Shown here piece after piece: positions 13,887-23,140 of a stretch of 64,000 nt of DNA. The DNA comes from Streptomyces sp. V2I9 (lineage in GTDB: Bacteria > Actinomycetota > Actinomycetes > Streptomycetales > Streptomycetaceae), in assembly GCF_030817475.1 (NCBI RefSeq), contig NZ_JAUSZJ010000002.1, forward strand, positions 2,830,001 through 2,894,000, given 5' to 3'. The notes under the pieces were generated by a model. The model searched no databases. It was not told the DNA's origin and worked only from the letters and a program-made list of their open reading frames with translations. A program made the position numbers and the translations under genes. Position 1 is the stretch's first letter. Each line of letters begins with the position of its first letter.

Positions 13887-14083
13887 CCGGCGACCGTAGG
13901 CAGAGGAGCGCACACCCCAGGGTCCCCCTGAGCACATTTCATCCTTCTGGGTGAAGGTATCCCTCGAAAGAGGACAGAGAGCGGGGAATCGGACGGGTGC
14001 GCCCGGAGTGCTTCCGTGCGCCCTGCGCGCGGCGGGACGGTGCGCCCCTCGACCGCGCGGACGGCGTTGTCGTACCCCACCGA

Positions 14084-14089
14084 TACGGT
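14084..14089 (+). promoter_or_regulatory. -10 box for leaderless radA transcript
   Basis: TACGGT ends exactly 6 nt before the radA ATG, and no ribosome binding site is present. This supports the 14096 start over longer in-frame alternatives. Confidence 0.55.
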
Positions 14090-14095
14090 GACGCC

Positions 14096-15508
14096 ATGGC
14101 TGCCCGTACGAAATCCGCGAAGGACCGTCCGTCCTACCGCTGCACCGAATGCGGCTGGACCACCGCCAAGTGGCTCGGCCGCTGCCCCGAGTGCCAGGCG
14201 TGGGGGACGGTCGAGGAGTTCGGCGGCGCCCCCGCCGTGCGCACCACCGCCGCCGGCCGGGTCTCCACGGCCGCGCTCCCGATCGGCCAGGTCGACAGCC
14301 GGACGGCGACCGCCCGCTCGACGGGCGTCGGCGAGCTGGACCGGGTGCTCGGCGGCGGCCTCGTGCCGGGCGCGGTCGTGCTGCTGGCGGGCGAGCCGGG
14401 CGTCGGCAAGTCGACGCTGCTGCTGGACGTGGCGGCGAAGGCGGCGAGCGACGACCACCGCACGCTCTACGTGACCGCCGAGGAGTCCGCGAGCCAGGTC
14501 CGGCTGCGGGCCGACCGGATCAAGGCGATCAACGACCACCTCTACCTCGCGGCGGAGACCGATCTGTCGGCGGTCCTCGGCCATCTGGACGCGGTGAAGC
14601 CCTCGCTGCTGATCCTGGACTCGGTGCAGACGGTCGCCTCGCCCGAGATCGACGGCGCGCCCGGCGGGATGGCCCAGGTGCGGGAGGTCGCGGGGGCGCT
14701 GATCCGGGCCTCCAAGGAGCGCGGGATGGCCACGCTGCTGGTCGGCCACGTCACCAAGGACGGGGCGATCGCCGGGCCCCGGCTGCTGGAGCACCTGGTG
14801 GACGTGGTGCTCTCCTTCGAGGGCGACCGGCACGCCCGGCTGCGGCTGGTGCGCGGCGTCAAGAACCGTTACGGGGCGACCGACGAGGTCGGCTGCTTCG
14901 AGTTGCACGACGAGGGCATCATCGGGCTCGCCGACCCCTCGGGCCTCTTCCTGACCCGCCGCGACGTGGCGGTGCCGGGCACCTGTCTGACGGTGACGCT
15001 GGAGGGCAAGCGGCCGCTGGTCGCCGAGGTGCAGGCGCTGACCGTCGACTCGCAGATCCCCTCGCCCCGGCGCACCACCTCCGGCCTGGAGACCTCCCGC
15101 GTCTCGATGATGCTCGCCGTGCTGGAGCAGCGCGGCCGGATCAGCGCGCTCGGCAAGCGGGACATCTACAGCGCGACGGTGGGCGGTGTGAAGCTCACCG
15201 AGCCCGCCGCCGACCTGGCGATCGCGCTCGCGCTGGCCAGCGCGGCCAGTGACACCCCCCTCCCCAAGAACCTGGTCGCCATCGGCGAGGTGGGGCTCGC
15301 GGGCGAGGTCAGGCGGGTCACCGGGGTGCAGCGGAGGCTGGCCGAGGCACACCGTCTGGGCTTCACCCACGCCCTCGTTCCGACGGACCCGGGGAAGGTC
15401 CCGGCCGGCATGAAGGTGACGGAAGTCGCCGACATGGGCGACGCTCTGCGGGTCCTCCCGCGCCGGGCTCGCCAGGAGGCACCACAGGACGACGGCGCAC
15501 GCCGGTAG
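14096..15508 (+). CDS. radA: DNA repair protein RadA (Sms)
   Basis: This 470-aa DnaB-like/RecA-like ATPase promotes branch migration during recombinational repair. The N-terminal zinc finger has Cys16, Cys19, Cys30 and Cys33 (CTECG...CPEC). Walker A is GEPGVGKST (99-107). The RadA-specific motif KNRYG is at about 256-260, with Tyr where many relatives have Phe. A C-terminal Lon-like domain ends the protein. It lies 80 nt upstream of disA on the same strand, the conserved radA-disA pairing linking repair with c-di-AMP signalling. Confidence 0.95.
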   Translation: MAARTKSAKDRPSYRCTECGWTTAKWLGRCPECQAWGTVEEFGGAPAVRTTAAGRVSTAALPIGQVDSRTATARSTGVGELDRVLGGGLVPGAVVLLAGEPGVGKSTLLLDVAAKAASDDHRTLYVTAEESASQVRLRADRIKAINDHLYLAAETDLSAVLGHLDAVKPSLLILDSVQTVASPEIDGAPGGMAQVREVAGALIRASKERGMATLLVGHVTKDGAIAGPRLLEHLVDVVLSFEGDRHARLRLVRGVKNRYGATDEVGCFELHDEGIIGLADPSGLFLTRRDVAVPGTCLTVTLEGKRPLVAEVQALTVDSQIPSPRRTTSGLETSRVSMMLAVLEQRGRISALGKRDIYSATVGGVKLTEPAADLAIALALASAASDTPLPKNLVAIGEVGLAGEVRRVTGVQRRLAEAHRLGFTHALVPTDPGKVPAGMKVTEVADMGDALRVLPRRARQEAPQDDGARR

Positions 15509-15588
15509 ACTTTGCCCTGGTCTCGCCCGCCCGTGGACACGGCACGGCGGACGCGAGAGCACCGCAAACCTGTGACCGGAGGAGTGCA

Positions 15589-16713
15589 GTGGCAGCCAAC
15601 GACCGGGCGACGACGCCCGGAAAGTCCGGCCAAGGCACCGGCAACGAGGCGCTGATGCGTGCCTCGTTGAGCGCGGTCGCGCCCGGTATGGCCCTGCGGG
15701 ACGGCCTGGAGCGCATTCTCCGCGGCAATACCGGTGGTCTGATCGTGCTGGGCATGGACAAGACCGTCGAGTCGATGTGTACCGGCGGCTTCGTGCTGGA
15801 CGTCGAGTTCACGGCGACGCGCCTGCGCGAGCTGTGCAAGCTCGACGGGGCGCTGATCCTCGACAAGGACATGACGAAGATCCTGCGGGCCGGCGTGCAG
15901 CTGGTCCCGGACGCCTCGATCCACACGGAGGAGACCGGCACCCGTCACCGCACGGCGGACCGGGTCTCCAAGGCGTGCGGCTTCCCCGTCGTCTCGGTCT
16001 CCCAGTCGATGCGGCTGATCGCGCTGTACGTGGACGGGGAGCGGCGGGTCCTGGAGGAGTCCTCCGCGATCCTGTCGCGGGCCAACCAGGCACTCGCCAC
16101 GCTGGAGCGGTACAAGCTGCGCCTCGACGAGGTGGCGGGCACGCTGTCCGCCCTGGAGATCGAGGACCTGGTCACCGTCCGGGACGTGACGGCGGTGGCG
16201 CAGCGGCTGGAGATGGTGCGGCGGATCGCGACGGAGATCGCGGAGTACGTGGTCGAGCTCGGCACCGACGGACGCCTCCTGTCGCTCCAGCTCGACGAAC
16301 TGATCGCGGGCGTGGAGCCGGAGCGGGAGCTGGTCGTCCGCGACTACGTCCCCGAGCCGACGGCGAAGCGGTCGCGCACGGTGGCCGAGGCGCTGACGGA
16401 GCTGGACGCGCTGAGCCACACGGAGCTGCTGGAGCTGCCGGTGGTGGCGCGGGCGCTGGGGTACAGCGGCTCGCCCGAGACGCTGGACTCGGCGGTGTCG
16501 CCGCGGGGCTTCCGGCTGCTGGCGAAGGTGCCGCGGCTGCCGGGCGCGATCATCGAGCGGCTGGTGGAGCACTTCGGCGGCCTCCAGAAGCTGCTGGCCG
16601 CGAGCGTGGACGACCTCCAGACGGTGGACGGTGTCGGCGAGGCGCGGGCGCGCAGCGTGCGGGAGGGGCTGTCGCGGCTGGCGGAGTCGTCGATCCTGGA
16701 GCGGTACGTCTGA
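15589..16713 (+). CDS. disA: DNA integrity scanning diadenylate cyclase
   Basis: This 374-aa protein makes cyclic di-AMP from two ATP and scans DNA for damage. The DAC domain shows the catalytic motifs DGA (86-88) and GTRHRTA (117-123). A helical spine follows, and a C-terminal helix-hairpin-helix DNA-binding domain ([15 protein letters not shown]). The GTG start at 15589 is preceded by GGAGGAG. A TAGACT -10 candidate near the end of radA (about 15507) could give a separate transcript. c-di-AMP controls osmolyte, potassium and cell-wall hydrolase genes in this group. An Opu importer and an M23 hydrolase occur in this window, but no riboswitch was recognised next to them. Confidence 0.95.
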   Translation: MAANDRATTPGKSGQGTGNEALMRASLSAVAPGMALRDGLERILRGNTGGLIVLGMDKTVESMCTGGFVLDVEFTATRLRELCKLDGALILDKDMTKILRAGVQLVPDASIHTEETGTRHRTADRVSKACGFPVVSVSQSMRLIALYVDGERRVLEESSAILSRANQALATLERYKLRLDEVAGTLSALEIEDLVTVRDVTAVAQRLEMVRRIATEIAEYVVELGTDGRLLSLQLDELIAGVEPERELVVRDYVPEPTAKRSRTVAEALTELDALSHTELLELPVVARALGYSGSPETLDSAVSPRGFRLLAKVPRLPGAIIERLVEHFGGLQKLLAASVDDLQTVDGVGEARARSVREGLSRLAESSILERYV

Positions 16714-16815
16714 GGCTCACGCGGCGTGTACGGCGCCGCGTCCCGCCCCGCGCGGGAATCGCGGGCGTACCCGCGCCTTCCCGTGGTGGCCGGGCCCGTC
16801 CCCGTCGACGGTTCC

Positions 16816-16836
16816 GTCCTCGAACGCCGGACGGGC
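16816..16836. repeat. Streptomyces dispersed intergenic motif
   Basis: GTCCTCGAACGCCGGACGGG and its reverse complement resemble the common Streptomyces intergenic element usually written GCCCGTCCGGCGTTTGAGGA. It lies in the 252-nt gap after disA, where I see no gene. The recognition is from memory of Streptomyces genomes. Confidence 0.45.
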
Positions 16837-16965
16837 CGGGGATCGCCCGACCCGCTCCGGACCGCGCGTCCCACGCCCGGCCACGCGAACGGTTCCGACC
16901 TCAGACGGCTCCGGCCTCAGACGGTGGACCGGCCGGAGCGCCGCCCGCGGGCCCGGTGGCGCGGG

Positions 16966-17787
16966 TCAGTCCTTCGCCAGGACGAAGGACGCCCGCTGCA
17001 CCGGGATGCCCGGTGCCTTGGCCTCCAGGAGATACGTTCCCGGCCCCGCCTTGCCGGCCGGCGGTGTCGCGCAGCGCGGGGCGGACAGCGTCCGGTTCCA
17101 GTCCACGGTGTGGATCACCGTCGCCCCCGCCGGGACCTTCAGGAAGAGCGGGCCCGCCGCCGCGGGGCAGTCCTTCGAGGACCAGATCGGCTCGTCGTCC
17201 TCGCCCCCGGCCTCCGTCACCGTGAGCACCGCGTTCTTCGGCCCGAAGTCGGCCTTGCACGTGGTCGACGAGGTGTTCTTCGCGATCAGTTCGAACCTCG
17301 GCTTGTCCTCGGGGCCGTAACTGACCTTCGTGCGCAGGCTCAACCGCACCTCGGCGGGCTTGCATTCGGGGAGCGGGGAGCCGGCCGGGACCTGCCCGCC
17401 CGCACCGTCGCCGCCCGTACCCGCGCCGGACGCGTCCGCACCGCCCGTACCCGTAGCGCCTGTTGACGATCCGTCGGACGAACCGCCGTCGCTCCCGGCG
17501 TCGGAGGAGCCGCCGGTGCCGGCCGGGCCGTCCTCGTCACCCGACTCGTCGCGCCCGCCCGGCTGTTGGCTGATCGCGGGACCGGAGCTACCGGGGCCGG
17601 GGGTGATCGACTCGACCGGGTCGGAGCCGCCCGGCTTGCCGTCGTCCCGGCTTCCCCCACCGCCGGCGGACATCACGGCCCAGGCGACCAACACCGCGAG
17701 CAGCGCAACCAGAAGTCCCGCTACCGCCCTTCGTCGCCAGTAGATGCTGGAGGGAAGCGGACCGACCGGATTGCGCAGAGATCCCAC
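16966..17787 (-). CDS. DUF4232-like single-pass membrane protein
   Basis: This protein of about 273 aa starts at a GTG 7 nt after TAGAGT (likely leaderless). It has a short cytoplasmic N-terminus with YWRRR and one transmembrane helix (about 20-40, AGLLVALLAVLVAWAV). A long Gly/Ser/Asp-rich linker (about 42-135) leads to a C-terminal beta-sandwich domain. That domain has conserved Cys pairs (PECKPAEVRLSL, TTCKADFG, DCPAA, PRC), as in DUF4232-type secreted domains. The function is unknown; a cell-surface role is inferred from topology. It converges on disA and diverges from mutY. Confidence 0.75.
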   Translation of the reverse strand: MGSLRNPVGPLPSSIYWRRRAVAGLLVALLAVLVAWAVMSAGGGGSRDDGKPGGSDPVESITPGPGSSGPAISQQPGGRDESGDEDGPAGTGGSSDAGSDGGSSDGSSTGATGTGGADASGAGTGGDGAGGQVPAGSPLPECKPAEVRLSLRTKVSYGPEDKPRFELIAKNTSSTTCKADFGPKNAVLTVTEAGGEDDEPIWSSKDCPAAAGPLFLKVPAGATVIHTVDWNRTLSAPRCATPPAGKAGPGTYLLEAKAPGIPVQRASFVLAKD

Positions 17788-17997
17788 GCTCCGAACTCTA
17801 CGAGAGATCCGGGCCGTCTCCGGCCCCACCCGCCGCTCCACCCACAAGTTTTGCCGATCATCATCACGGGAACGGCGTCACGAGCCGGTCACAGGGGACA
17901 GAACGGGTGGCGTTGCCCCCCGTGAGCCGCCGCGCGGGCCGACACCCCCGCCGCCCGTGACACCCGCCCCGCCTTCCGTGCCAGGATCGTCAGTGCC

Positions 17998-18915
17998 ATG
18001 ACTGCCATGACTTCGCCCTCAGCCCAGACGCCCCCCGCCGCCGCCTCCTCCCTCCACACGCCCGTCATCGGATGGTTCGAGCAGCACGCCCGCGACCTGC
18101 CCTGGCGCCGCCCCGAAGCGGGCGCCTGGGGTGTGATGGTCAGCGAGTTCATGCTCCAGCAGACCCCGGTCAACCGGGTCCTCCCGGTGTACGAGCAGTG
18201 GATCGCCCGCTGGCCGCGCCCCGCCGACCTGGCCGCCGAGGCGCCCGGCGAGGCGGTCCGCGCCTGGGGCCGGCTCGGCTACCCGCGCCGCGCCCTGCGC
18301 CTGCACGGGGCCGCGCAGGCGATAACGGAACGGCACGGCGGCGATGTGCCGAGCGACCACGCCCAGCTGCTGGCACTGCCCGGCATCGGCGAGTACACGG
18401 CGGCGGCCGTGGCCTCGTTCGCGTACGGGCAGCGGCACGCGGTGCTCGACACGAACGTCCGCCGGGTGTTCGCCCGCGCCGCGACCGGGGTGCAGTACCC
18501 GCCGAGCGCGACCACGGCCGCCGAGCGCAAGCTCGCGCGGGCGCTGCTGCCCGAGGAGGACGAGCGGGCGGCGAAGTGGGCGGCGGCCACCATGGAGCTG
18601 GGCGCCCTCGTGTGCACCGCGCGCAACGAGGACTGCGACCGGTGCCCCATCGCCTCGCGGTGTTCCTGGCGGCTGGCGGGGAAGCCCGCGCACCAGGGGC
18701 CGCCGCGCAAGGGCCAGACGTACGCCGGGACCGACCGCCAGGTGCGCGGGCGGTTGCTGGCGGTGTTGCGGGAGGCGGTGGCCCCCGTACCGCAGGCCGC
18801 GCTGGACGCGGTGTGGGAGGAGCCGGTGCAGCGGGCCAGGGCGCTGGACGGGCTGGTCGCCGACGGGCTCGTCGAACCGCTGGCCGACGGGCGGTACCGG
18901 CTGCCGATGACCTGA
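17998..18915 (+). CDS. mutY: A/G-specific adenine glycosylase
   Basis: This 305-aa base-excision repair enzyme removes adenine mispaired with 8-oxoguanine. It shows SEFMLQQT with catalytic Glu50 and the helix-hairpin-helix LPGIGEYTAAA (127-137). Asp151 sits in VLDTNVRRVFAR. The [4Fe-4S] ligands Cys206, Cys213, Cys216 and Cys222 show the C-x6-C-x2-C-x5-C spacing. The C-terminal NUDIX-like 8-oxoG recognition domain is much reduced, a form common in actinobacteria. A second ATG three codons in (18007) is also possible. It diverges from the DUF4232-like gene. Confidence 0.94.
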   Translation: MTAMTSPSAQTPPAAASSLHTPVIGWFEQHARDLPWRRPEAGAWGVMVSEFMLQQTPVNRVLPVYEQWIARWPRPADLAAEAPGEAVRAWGRLGYPRRALRLHGAAQAITERHGGDVPSDHAQLLALPGIGEYTAAAVASFAYGQRHAVLDTNVRRVFARAATGVQYPPSATTAAERKLARALLPEEDERAAKWAAATMELGALVCTARNEDCDRCPIASRCSWRLAGKPAHQGPPRKGQTYAGTDRQVRGRLLAVLREAVAPVPQAALDAVWEEPVQRARALDGLVADGLVEPLADGRYRLPMT

Positions 18916-19038
18916 TCCGCCGGCCGGGAGGGGGGAGCGGAAGAACACCATCGCTACACAGGGCGCGTGTCTTGATGCACACCCGGCGGGCCCCCGCCCG
19001 CGCGGAGACTCCCGCCTTGGCTGTTACACAACCGATGG

Positions 19039-19098
19039 GCAGCCGTGCACCGGTCTACGGCTGCTCCGCACATCGCCGTGACAACGCCTCCGTAGCGT
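19039..19098 (+). promoter_or_regulatory. Candidate sigE promoter and upstream inverted repeat
   Basis: TAGCGT at 19093-19098 is a -10 candidate, giving a leader of about 80 nt. An 8-bp perfect inverted repeat, GCAGCCGT (19039-19046) and ACGGCTGC (19057-19064), would sit at about -66 to -41, a good place for an activator. CseB is the known activator of sigE in S. coelicolor; binding here is inference. Confidence 0.35.
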
Positions 19099-19188
19099 CT
19101 GCGACAGCAGTACGGCAGGCGGCCGGGACCGCGGATACCTCCGCGGCCCGGCGGTGCACGGGGACGTCCGGGGACGGAGGCGGTGGTC

Positions 19189-19857
19189 ATGGCGCAGGGC
19201 GAGGTGCTCGCGTTCGAGGAGTACGTACGCACACGGCAGGACGCGTTGCTGCGCAGCGCACGCCGTCTGGTCCCCGACCCCGTGGACGCCCAGGACCTGC
19301 TGCAGACCGCCCTGGTGCGCACGTACGGCCGCTGGGACGGCATCGCCGACAAGTCGCTGGCCGACGCCTACCTGCGCCGCGTCATGATCAACACCCGTAC
19401 GGAGTGGTGGCGGGCGCGCAAGCTCGAAGAGGTCCCGACCGAGCAGCTGCCCGACGCGAGCGTCGACGACGGCAGCGAGCAGCGTGCCGACCGCGCCCTG
19501 CTGATGGACATCCTGGGCATTCTGGCTCCCAAGCAGCGCAGCGTCGTCGTGCTGCGACACTGGGAGCAGATGAGCACGGAGGAGACGGCCGCGGCGCTCG
19601 GCATGTCGGCCGGTACGGTCAAGAGCACGCTGCACCGGGCCCTGGCGCGGCTGCGCCAGGAGCTGGAGAACCGCGAGCTGGACAGCCGCGAGGCGGTCGC
19701 GCGGGAGCACGGCGGCCACCGGAGCACGCCGGCCGCCTCCGGCCGGGTCCCCGCCCAGCGGTCGCCGCTCACCACGGTGCCGGGGGCGGGGGCGCACACA
19801 CCGGCGCAGCGCGGCGGGCGTCACGACGAGCGGGGGATGGAGCGGTGCGCGGCCTGA
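19189..19857 (+). CDS. sigE: ECF sigma factor SigE (envelope stress)
   Basis: This 222-aa ECF sigma factor shows region 2 (FEEYVRTRQDALLRSARRLV, LLQTALVRTYGRW) and region 4 (LAPKQRSVVVLRHWEQMSTEETA). A C-terminal tail of about 50 residues is rich in Ser, Pro and Arg and is unlikely to bind promoters. It belongs to the SigE family that directs cell-envelope stress genes. ATG at 19189 is preferred over GTG at 19183 because GGAGG (19176-19180) is then 8 nt away. Its 3' end overlaps cseA by 13 nt. The neighbourhood sigE-cseA-cseB-cseC matches the known S. coelicolor operon. Confidence 0.93.
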   Translation: MAQGEVLAFEEYVRTRQDALLRSARRLVPDPVDAQDLLQTALVRTYGRWDGIADKSLADAYLRRVMINTRTEWWRARKLEEVPTEQLPDASVDDGSEQRADRALLMDILGILAPKQRSVVVLRHWEQMSTEETAAALGMSAGTVKSTLHRALARLRQELENRELDSREAVAREHGGHRSTPAASGRVPAQRSPLTTVPGAGAHTPAQRGGRHDERGMERCAA

Positions 19858-20678
19858 ACGGCAGCAGCGTCGGCGGGGGCGGTTCCGGGGACGGTTTCCC
19901 CGGCGGCCCCGCCGGGAACGGCACGTCCTCCCCGGACGGCCACGGGGCATCGGACGACGGTGCCCCGGACAGACCGGACCGGAACCGGAGCTGGGGCTTC
20001 CGGACGGGTGTGGCGGCGAGTGGCACGGCCTTGGCCGGACTCGTCGCCTTCGGGCTGTTCACCGTCGGCTGCTCCACCGGAGGCACCGGCACGCGGGACG
20101 AGGGCCCCGCGGGCAGTCAGCCGGTCGCCCGGGCCACCCCGCGGGCCGACCCGTCCGGCACGGCCACGCCCGTGCGGCGGGTCGACGCCGTGAAGCTGCT
20201 CAAGAACGACCCCAAGGTGGGCGAGCGGGTCAGGGAGGGACTCAGGCCCTGCGCGGGCAGTGCGTACCCGATCGACACCTCCTACGGGTCGATGACCGGC
20301 GGTCGCTCCGCCGACGTGGTGGTCAACGTGATGAGCTGCGCCGACTCGGTGAGCGTCGGGACGTATGTGTACCGGGCGGACGAGAAGGGCGACTACGAGA
20401 ACGTCTTCGCGGTCGAGGTCCCCGCCGTCTACGGAACGATCGACCGGGGCGATCTGGTGGTGACGACCCAGGTCTACGGGTCGAAGGATTCGCTGGCCTA
20501 CCCGTCCGGCTCGGAGGTGGTCACCTACCGTTGGGCGAGCGACCGCTTCACCGAGCACGACCGGGTGCACAACGAATTCAGCCGGGCCGTCGAGGGCACG
20601 GACGGCGACCTGCCCGTGCAGTCGGAGCCGGTGGAACCGGCCCCGCGGGACGAGCCGGTGGAGCCGGACCGGAACTGA
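19845..20678 (+). CDS. cseA: Lipoprotein CseA
   Basis: This protein of about 277 aa has a long cytoplasmic N-terminus rich in Gly, Ser and Asp (about 1-50), then a hydrophobic segment ending in LFTVGC. That is probably the lipobox, although Thr at -3 is unusual. The C-terminal domain (about 110-240) is a compact extracytoplasmic fold with two Cys residues (LRPCAGS, VMSCADS). In S. coelicolor CseA is a negative modulator of sigE signalling at the outer membrane face. GTG at 19845 overlaps sigE, so the genes are translationally coupled. Confidence 0.88.
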   Translation: MRGLNGSSVGGGGSGDGFPGGPAGNGTSSPDGHGASDDGAPDRPDRNRSWGFRTGVAASGTALAGLVAFGLFTVGCSTGGTGTRDEGPAGSQPVARATPRADPSGTATPVRRVDAVKLLKNDPKVGERVREGLRPCAGSAYPIDTSYGSMTGGRSADVVVNVMSCADSVSVGTYVYRADEKGDYENVFAVEVPAVYGTIDRGDLVVTTQVYGSKDSLAYPSGSEVVTYRWASDRFTEHDRVHNEFSRAVEGTDGDLPVQSEPVEPAPRDEPVEPDRN

Positions 20679-20828
20679 GACGGGGCCGGGGACCACGTCC
20701 GGAGGGGCCGGACCGGCCGAGGGCCGGGAGCGGCGCCCGGAAGCCGCGAGCCGAGGACGGCTCCGGCAGAAGTGAAGTGACGCGTGCCGGTGCGACCGGG
20801 CGGGAACGGAAAGCGAGAGAACAGCCCC

Positions 20829-21542
20829 ATGGCCGAGACCCACGTCCTCTTCGTCGAGGACGACGACGTCATCCGGGAGGCCACCCAGCTCGCCCTGGAG
20901 CGGGTCGGCTTCACGGTGACCGCGATGCCCGACGGGCTCCTGGGCCTGGAGGCGTTCCGCGCCGACCGGCCGGACATCGCGCTGCTCGACGTGATGGTGC
21001 CCGGCCTGGACGGGGTCAGCCTCTGCCGCCGCATCCGGGACGAGTCGACCGTGCCGGTCATCATGCTCTCCGCGCGGGCCGACGCCATCGACGTGGTGCT
21101 CGGCCTGGAGGCCGGGGCCGACGACTACGTCACCAAGCCCTTCGACGGCGCGGTCCTGGTCGCCCGCATCCGGGCGGTGCTGCGCCGCTTCGGCCACGCG
21201 GCCGGGCCGGACGGGCCGGGCCAGGGCGGTGCGGAGGACGGCTCCGAGGGGCTGGGCGGGGTGCTGGTCTTCGGCGACCTGGAGGTCGACACCGACGGCA
21301 TGGAGGTGCGGCGCGCCGGTGAGCAGGTGGCGCTGACGCCCACCGAGATGCGGCTGCTGCTGGAGTTCTCCGCCGCTCCGGGCACCGTCCTGTCCCGCGA
21401 CCGGCTCCTGGAACGGGTCTGGGACTACGGGTGGGGCGGCGACACCCGCGTCGTGGACGTCCATGTCCAGCGGCTGCGCGCCAAGATCGGCCAGGACCGG
21501 ATCGACACGGTCCGCGGCTTCGGCTACAAGCTGCGCGGCTGA
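20829..21542 (+). CDS. cseB: Response regulator CseB (OmpR family)
   Basis: This 237-aa regulator has a receiver domain (about 5-118) with the acidic pair EDDD, phospho-acceptor Asp54 (LLDVMVPG) and the Lys of KPFDG. A short Gly-rich linker leads to an OmpR winged helix (about 150-235: LTPTEMRLLLEFS, VHVQRLRAKIG). It is phosphorylated by CseC and activates sigE under envelope stress. ATG at 20829 follows GAGAGA. An upstream GTG at 20784 lacks support. It lies 150 nt after cseA; the gap shows no gene. Confidence 0.93.
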   Translation: MAETHVLFVEDDDVIREATQLALERVGFTVTAMPDGLLGLEAFRADRPDIALLDVMVPGLDGVSLCRRIRDESTVPVIMLSARADAIDVVLGLEAGADDYVTKPFDGAVLVARIRAVLRRFGHAAGPDGPGQGGAEDGSEGLGGVLVFGDLEVDTDGMEVRRAGEQVALTPTEMRLLLEFSAAPGTVLSRDRLLERVWDYGWGGDTRVVDVHVQRLRAKIGQDRIDTVRGFGYKLRG

Positions 21543-21572
21543 CGCGGGCGTGGAGCGGCTGGTGAGGCACGG

Positions 21573-22910
21573 ATGAAGCGGCTGGCCCTGCGGACGGGCG
21601 TCCGCTGGAAGATCAGCATCGCCATCGCGGCGGTCGGCGCGCTCATCGCGGTGGCGCTGAGCCTGGTGGTGCACAACGCGGCCCGCGTCTCGATGATCGA
21701 CAACGCCCGTGAGGTGCAGCTGGAGCGGCTGCTGGGCGCCCAGCGCTTCTACGAGGCGACGAGCATGCAGAAGGGCGGGCCGAAGTTCGGGGCGAAGCTC
21801 AACGACCCGACGCTGCCGCCGGGCCTGCGCGACGAGGTCCGCGGGAACCGCCGGGCCACCCACGTCGAGCAGGGCACCGACGGGGTCCCCGAGGTCTGGG
21901 CGGCTGTGCCGCTGGCCAACGGGGACGTGCTCTCGCTGCACACCCGGTTCGCGGACCGCTCCGCCACGATCATGGACGATCTGGACCGGGCCCTGATCAT
22001 CGGTTCGGTCACCGTGGTCTTCGGCGGCTGCGCTCTCGGGGTGCTCATCGGCGGCCAGCTCTCGCGGCGGCTGCGCAAGGCGGCGACCGCGGCGGGCCGG
22101 GTCGCCCAGGGGGAGACGGACGTACGGGTCAGGGAGGCCGTCGGCGGGGTCGTCCGCGACGAGACGGACGAGCTGGCGCGGGCGGTCGACGCGCTGACCG
22201 ACGCGCTGAACGAGCGGATCGAGGCGGAGCGGCGGGTCACCGCGGACATCGCCCATGAGCTGCGTACCCCCGTGACCGGGCTGCTCACGGCGGCCGAACT
22301 GCTGCCGCCAGGCCGCCCCACCGAACTGGTACGGGACCGGGCGCAGGCGATGCGCACGCTGGTCGAGGACGTGCTGGAGGTGGCCCGCCTGGACAGTGCT
22401 TCGGAGCGGGCGGAGCTCCAGATGCTGCCGCTGGGCGAGTTCGTCAGCCGGCGGATCGGGCTGCTGGACCCCGACGTGACCGTGCAGGTGGTGCACGAGT
22501 CGTGGGTCTCCACCGATCCGCGCCGCCTGGAGCGCATCCTCGGCAATCTGCTCGGGAACGCCGCCAAGCACGGTTCGACCCCGGTGGAGGTGACCGTCGA
22601 GGGCCGGGTGGTACGGGTCCGCGACCACGGTCCGGGGTTCCCGGAGGAGCTGCTGCGGGACGGGCCGAGCCGGTTCCGTACGGGGAGCATGGACCGGGCC
22701 GGGCACGGGCACGGCCTCGGGCTGACGATCGCGGCGGGCCAGGCACGGGTGCTGGGGGCCCGGCTGACCTTCCGCAACGCGGCCCCCTCGGGTGCGGCGA
22801 AGGGCACGGGCGGGGCGATCGCGGTGCTGTGGCTGCCGGAGCACGCGCCGACGGTGACCGGGAGCTTCCCGGTGCTGCGGGACGCGGACCGGTCCCGGCC
22901 GTCGGGCTGA
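21573..22910 (+). CDS. cseC: Sensor histidine kinase CseC
   Basis: This 445-aa membrane kinase has transmembrane helices at about 13-33 and 141-161 enclosing an extracytoplasmic sensor of about 105 residues. A HAMP region (162-214) follows. The H-box HELRTP holds His228, the N-box NLLGNAAKH holds Asn329, and the G boxes are DHGPGF (351-356) and GHGLGL. It senses cell-wall damage, for example from cell-wall antibiotics, and phosphorylates CseB. It starts 30 nt after cseB and ends the operon. Confidence 0.93.
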   Translation: MKRLALRTGVRWKISIAIAAVGALIAVALSLVVHNAARVSMIDNAREVQLERLLGAQRFYEATSMQKGGPKFGAKLNDPTLPPGLRDEVRGNRRATHVEQGTDGVPEVWAAVPLANGDVLSLHTRFADRSATIMDDLDRALIIGSVTVVFGGCALGVLIGGQLSRRLRKAATAAGRVAQGETDVRVREAVGGVVRDETDELARAVDALTDALNERIEAERRVTADIAHELRTPVTGLLTAAELLPPGRPTELVRDRAQAMRTLVEDVLEVARLDSASERAELQMLPLGEFVSRRIGLLDPDVTVQVVHESWVSTDPRRLERILGNLLGNAAKHGSTPVEVTVEGRVVRVRDHGPGFPEELLRDGPSRFRTGSMDRAGHGHGLGLTIAAGQARVLGARLTFRNAAPSGAAKGTGGAIAVLWLPEHAPTVTGSFPVLRDADRSRPSG

Positions 22911-23018
22911 GCGGCACGCGTGCGCCGGGATCGCGGAGGAACGCCGACGGCGACCCCGAGGAGTGAGCCGTGAGGCTGTCCTCGACGTCGCCGTCGGTCG
23001 GGTGACCCGGCGCGCACG

Positions 23019-23033
23019 CCCCGGGTACCGGGG
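23019..23033. terminator. Hairpin after cseC
   Basis: CCCCGG-GTA-CCGGGG forms a 6-bp stem with a triloop about 110 nt past cseC and about 110 nt past the convergent M23 peptidase gene. It may stop transcription from either side. Confidence 0.4.
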
Positions 23034-23140
23034 TGTAACGGGTCCACTGAACGCTTCTTCGGTTGTGCTGCGCGGCGCCGGCGGTGCCGGGCGCAGGGCG
23101 CCGGCGGGTGCCGTGGGGCCGCGCGGTTACGCCGGCCGGA

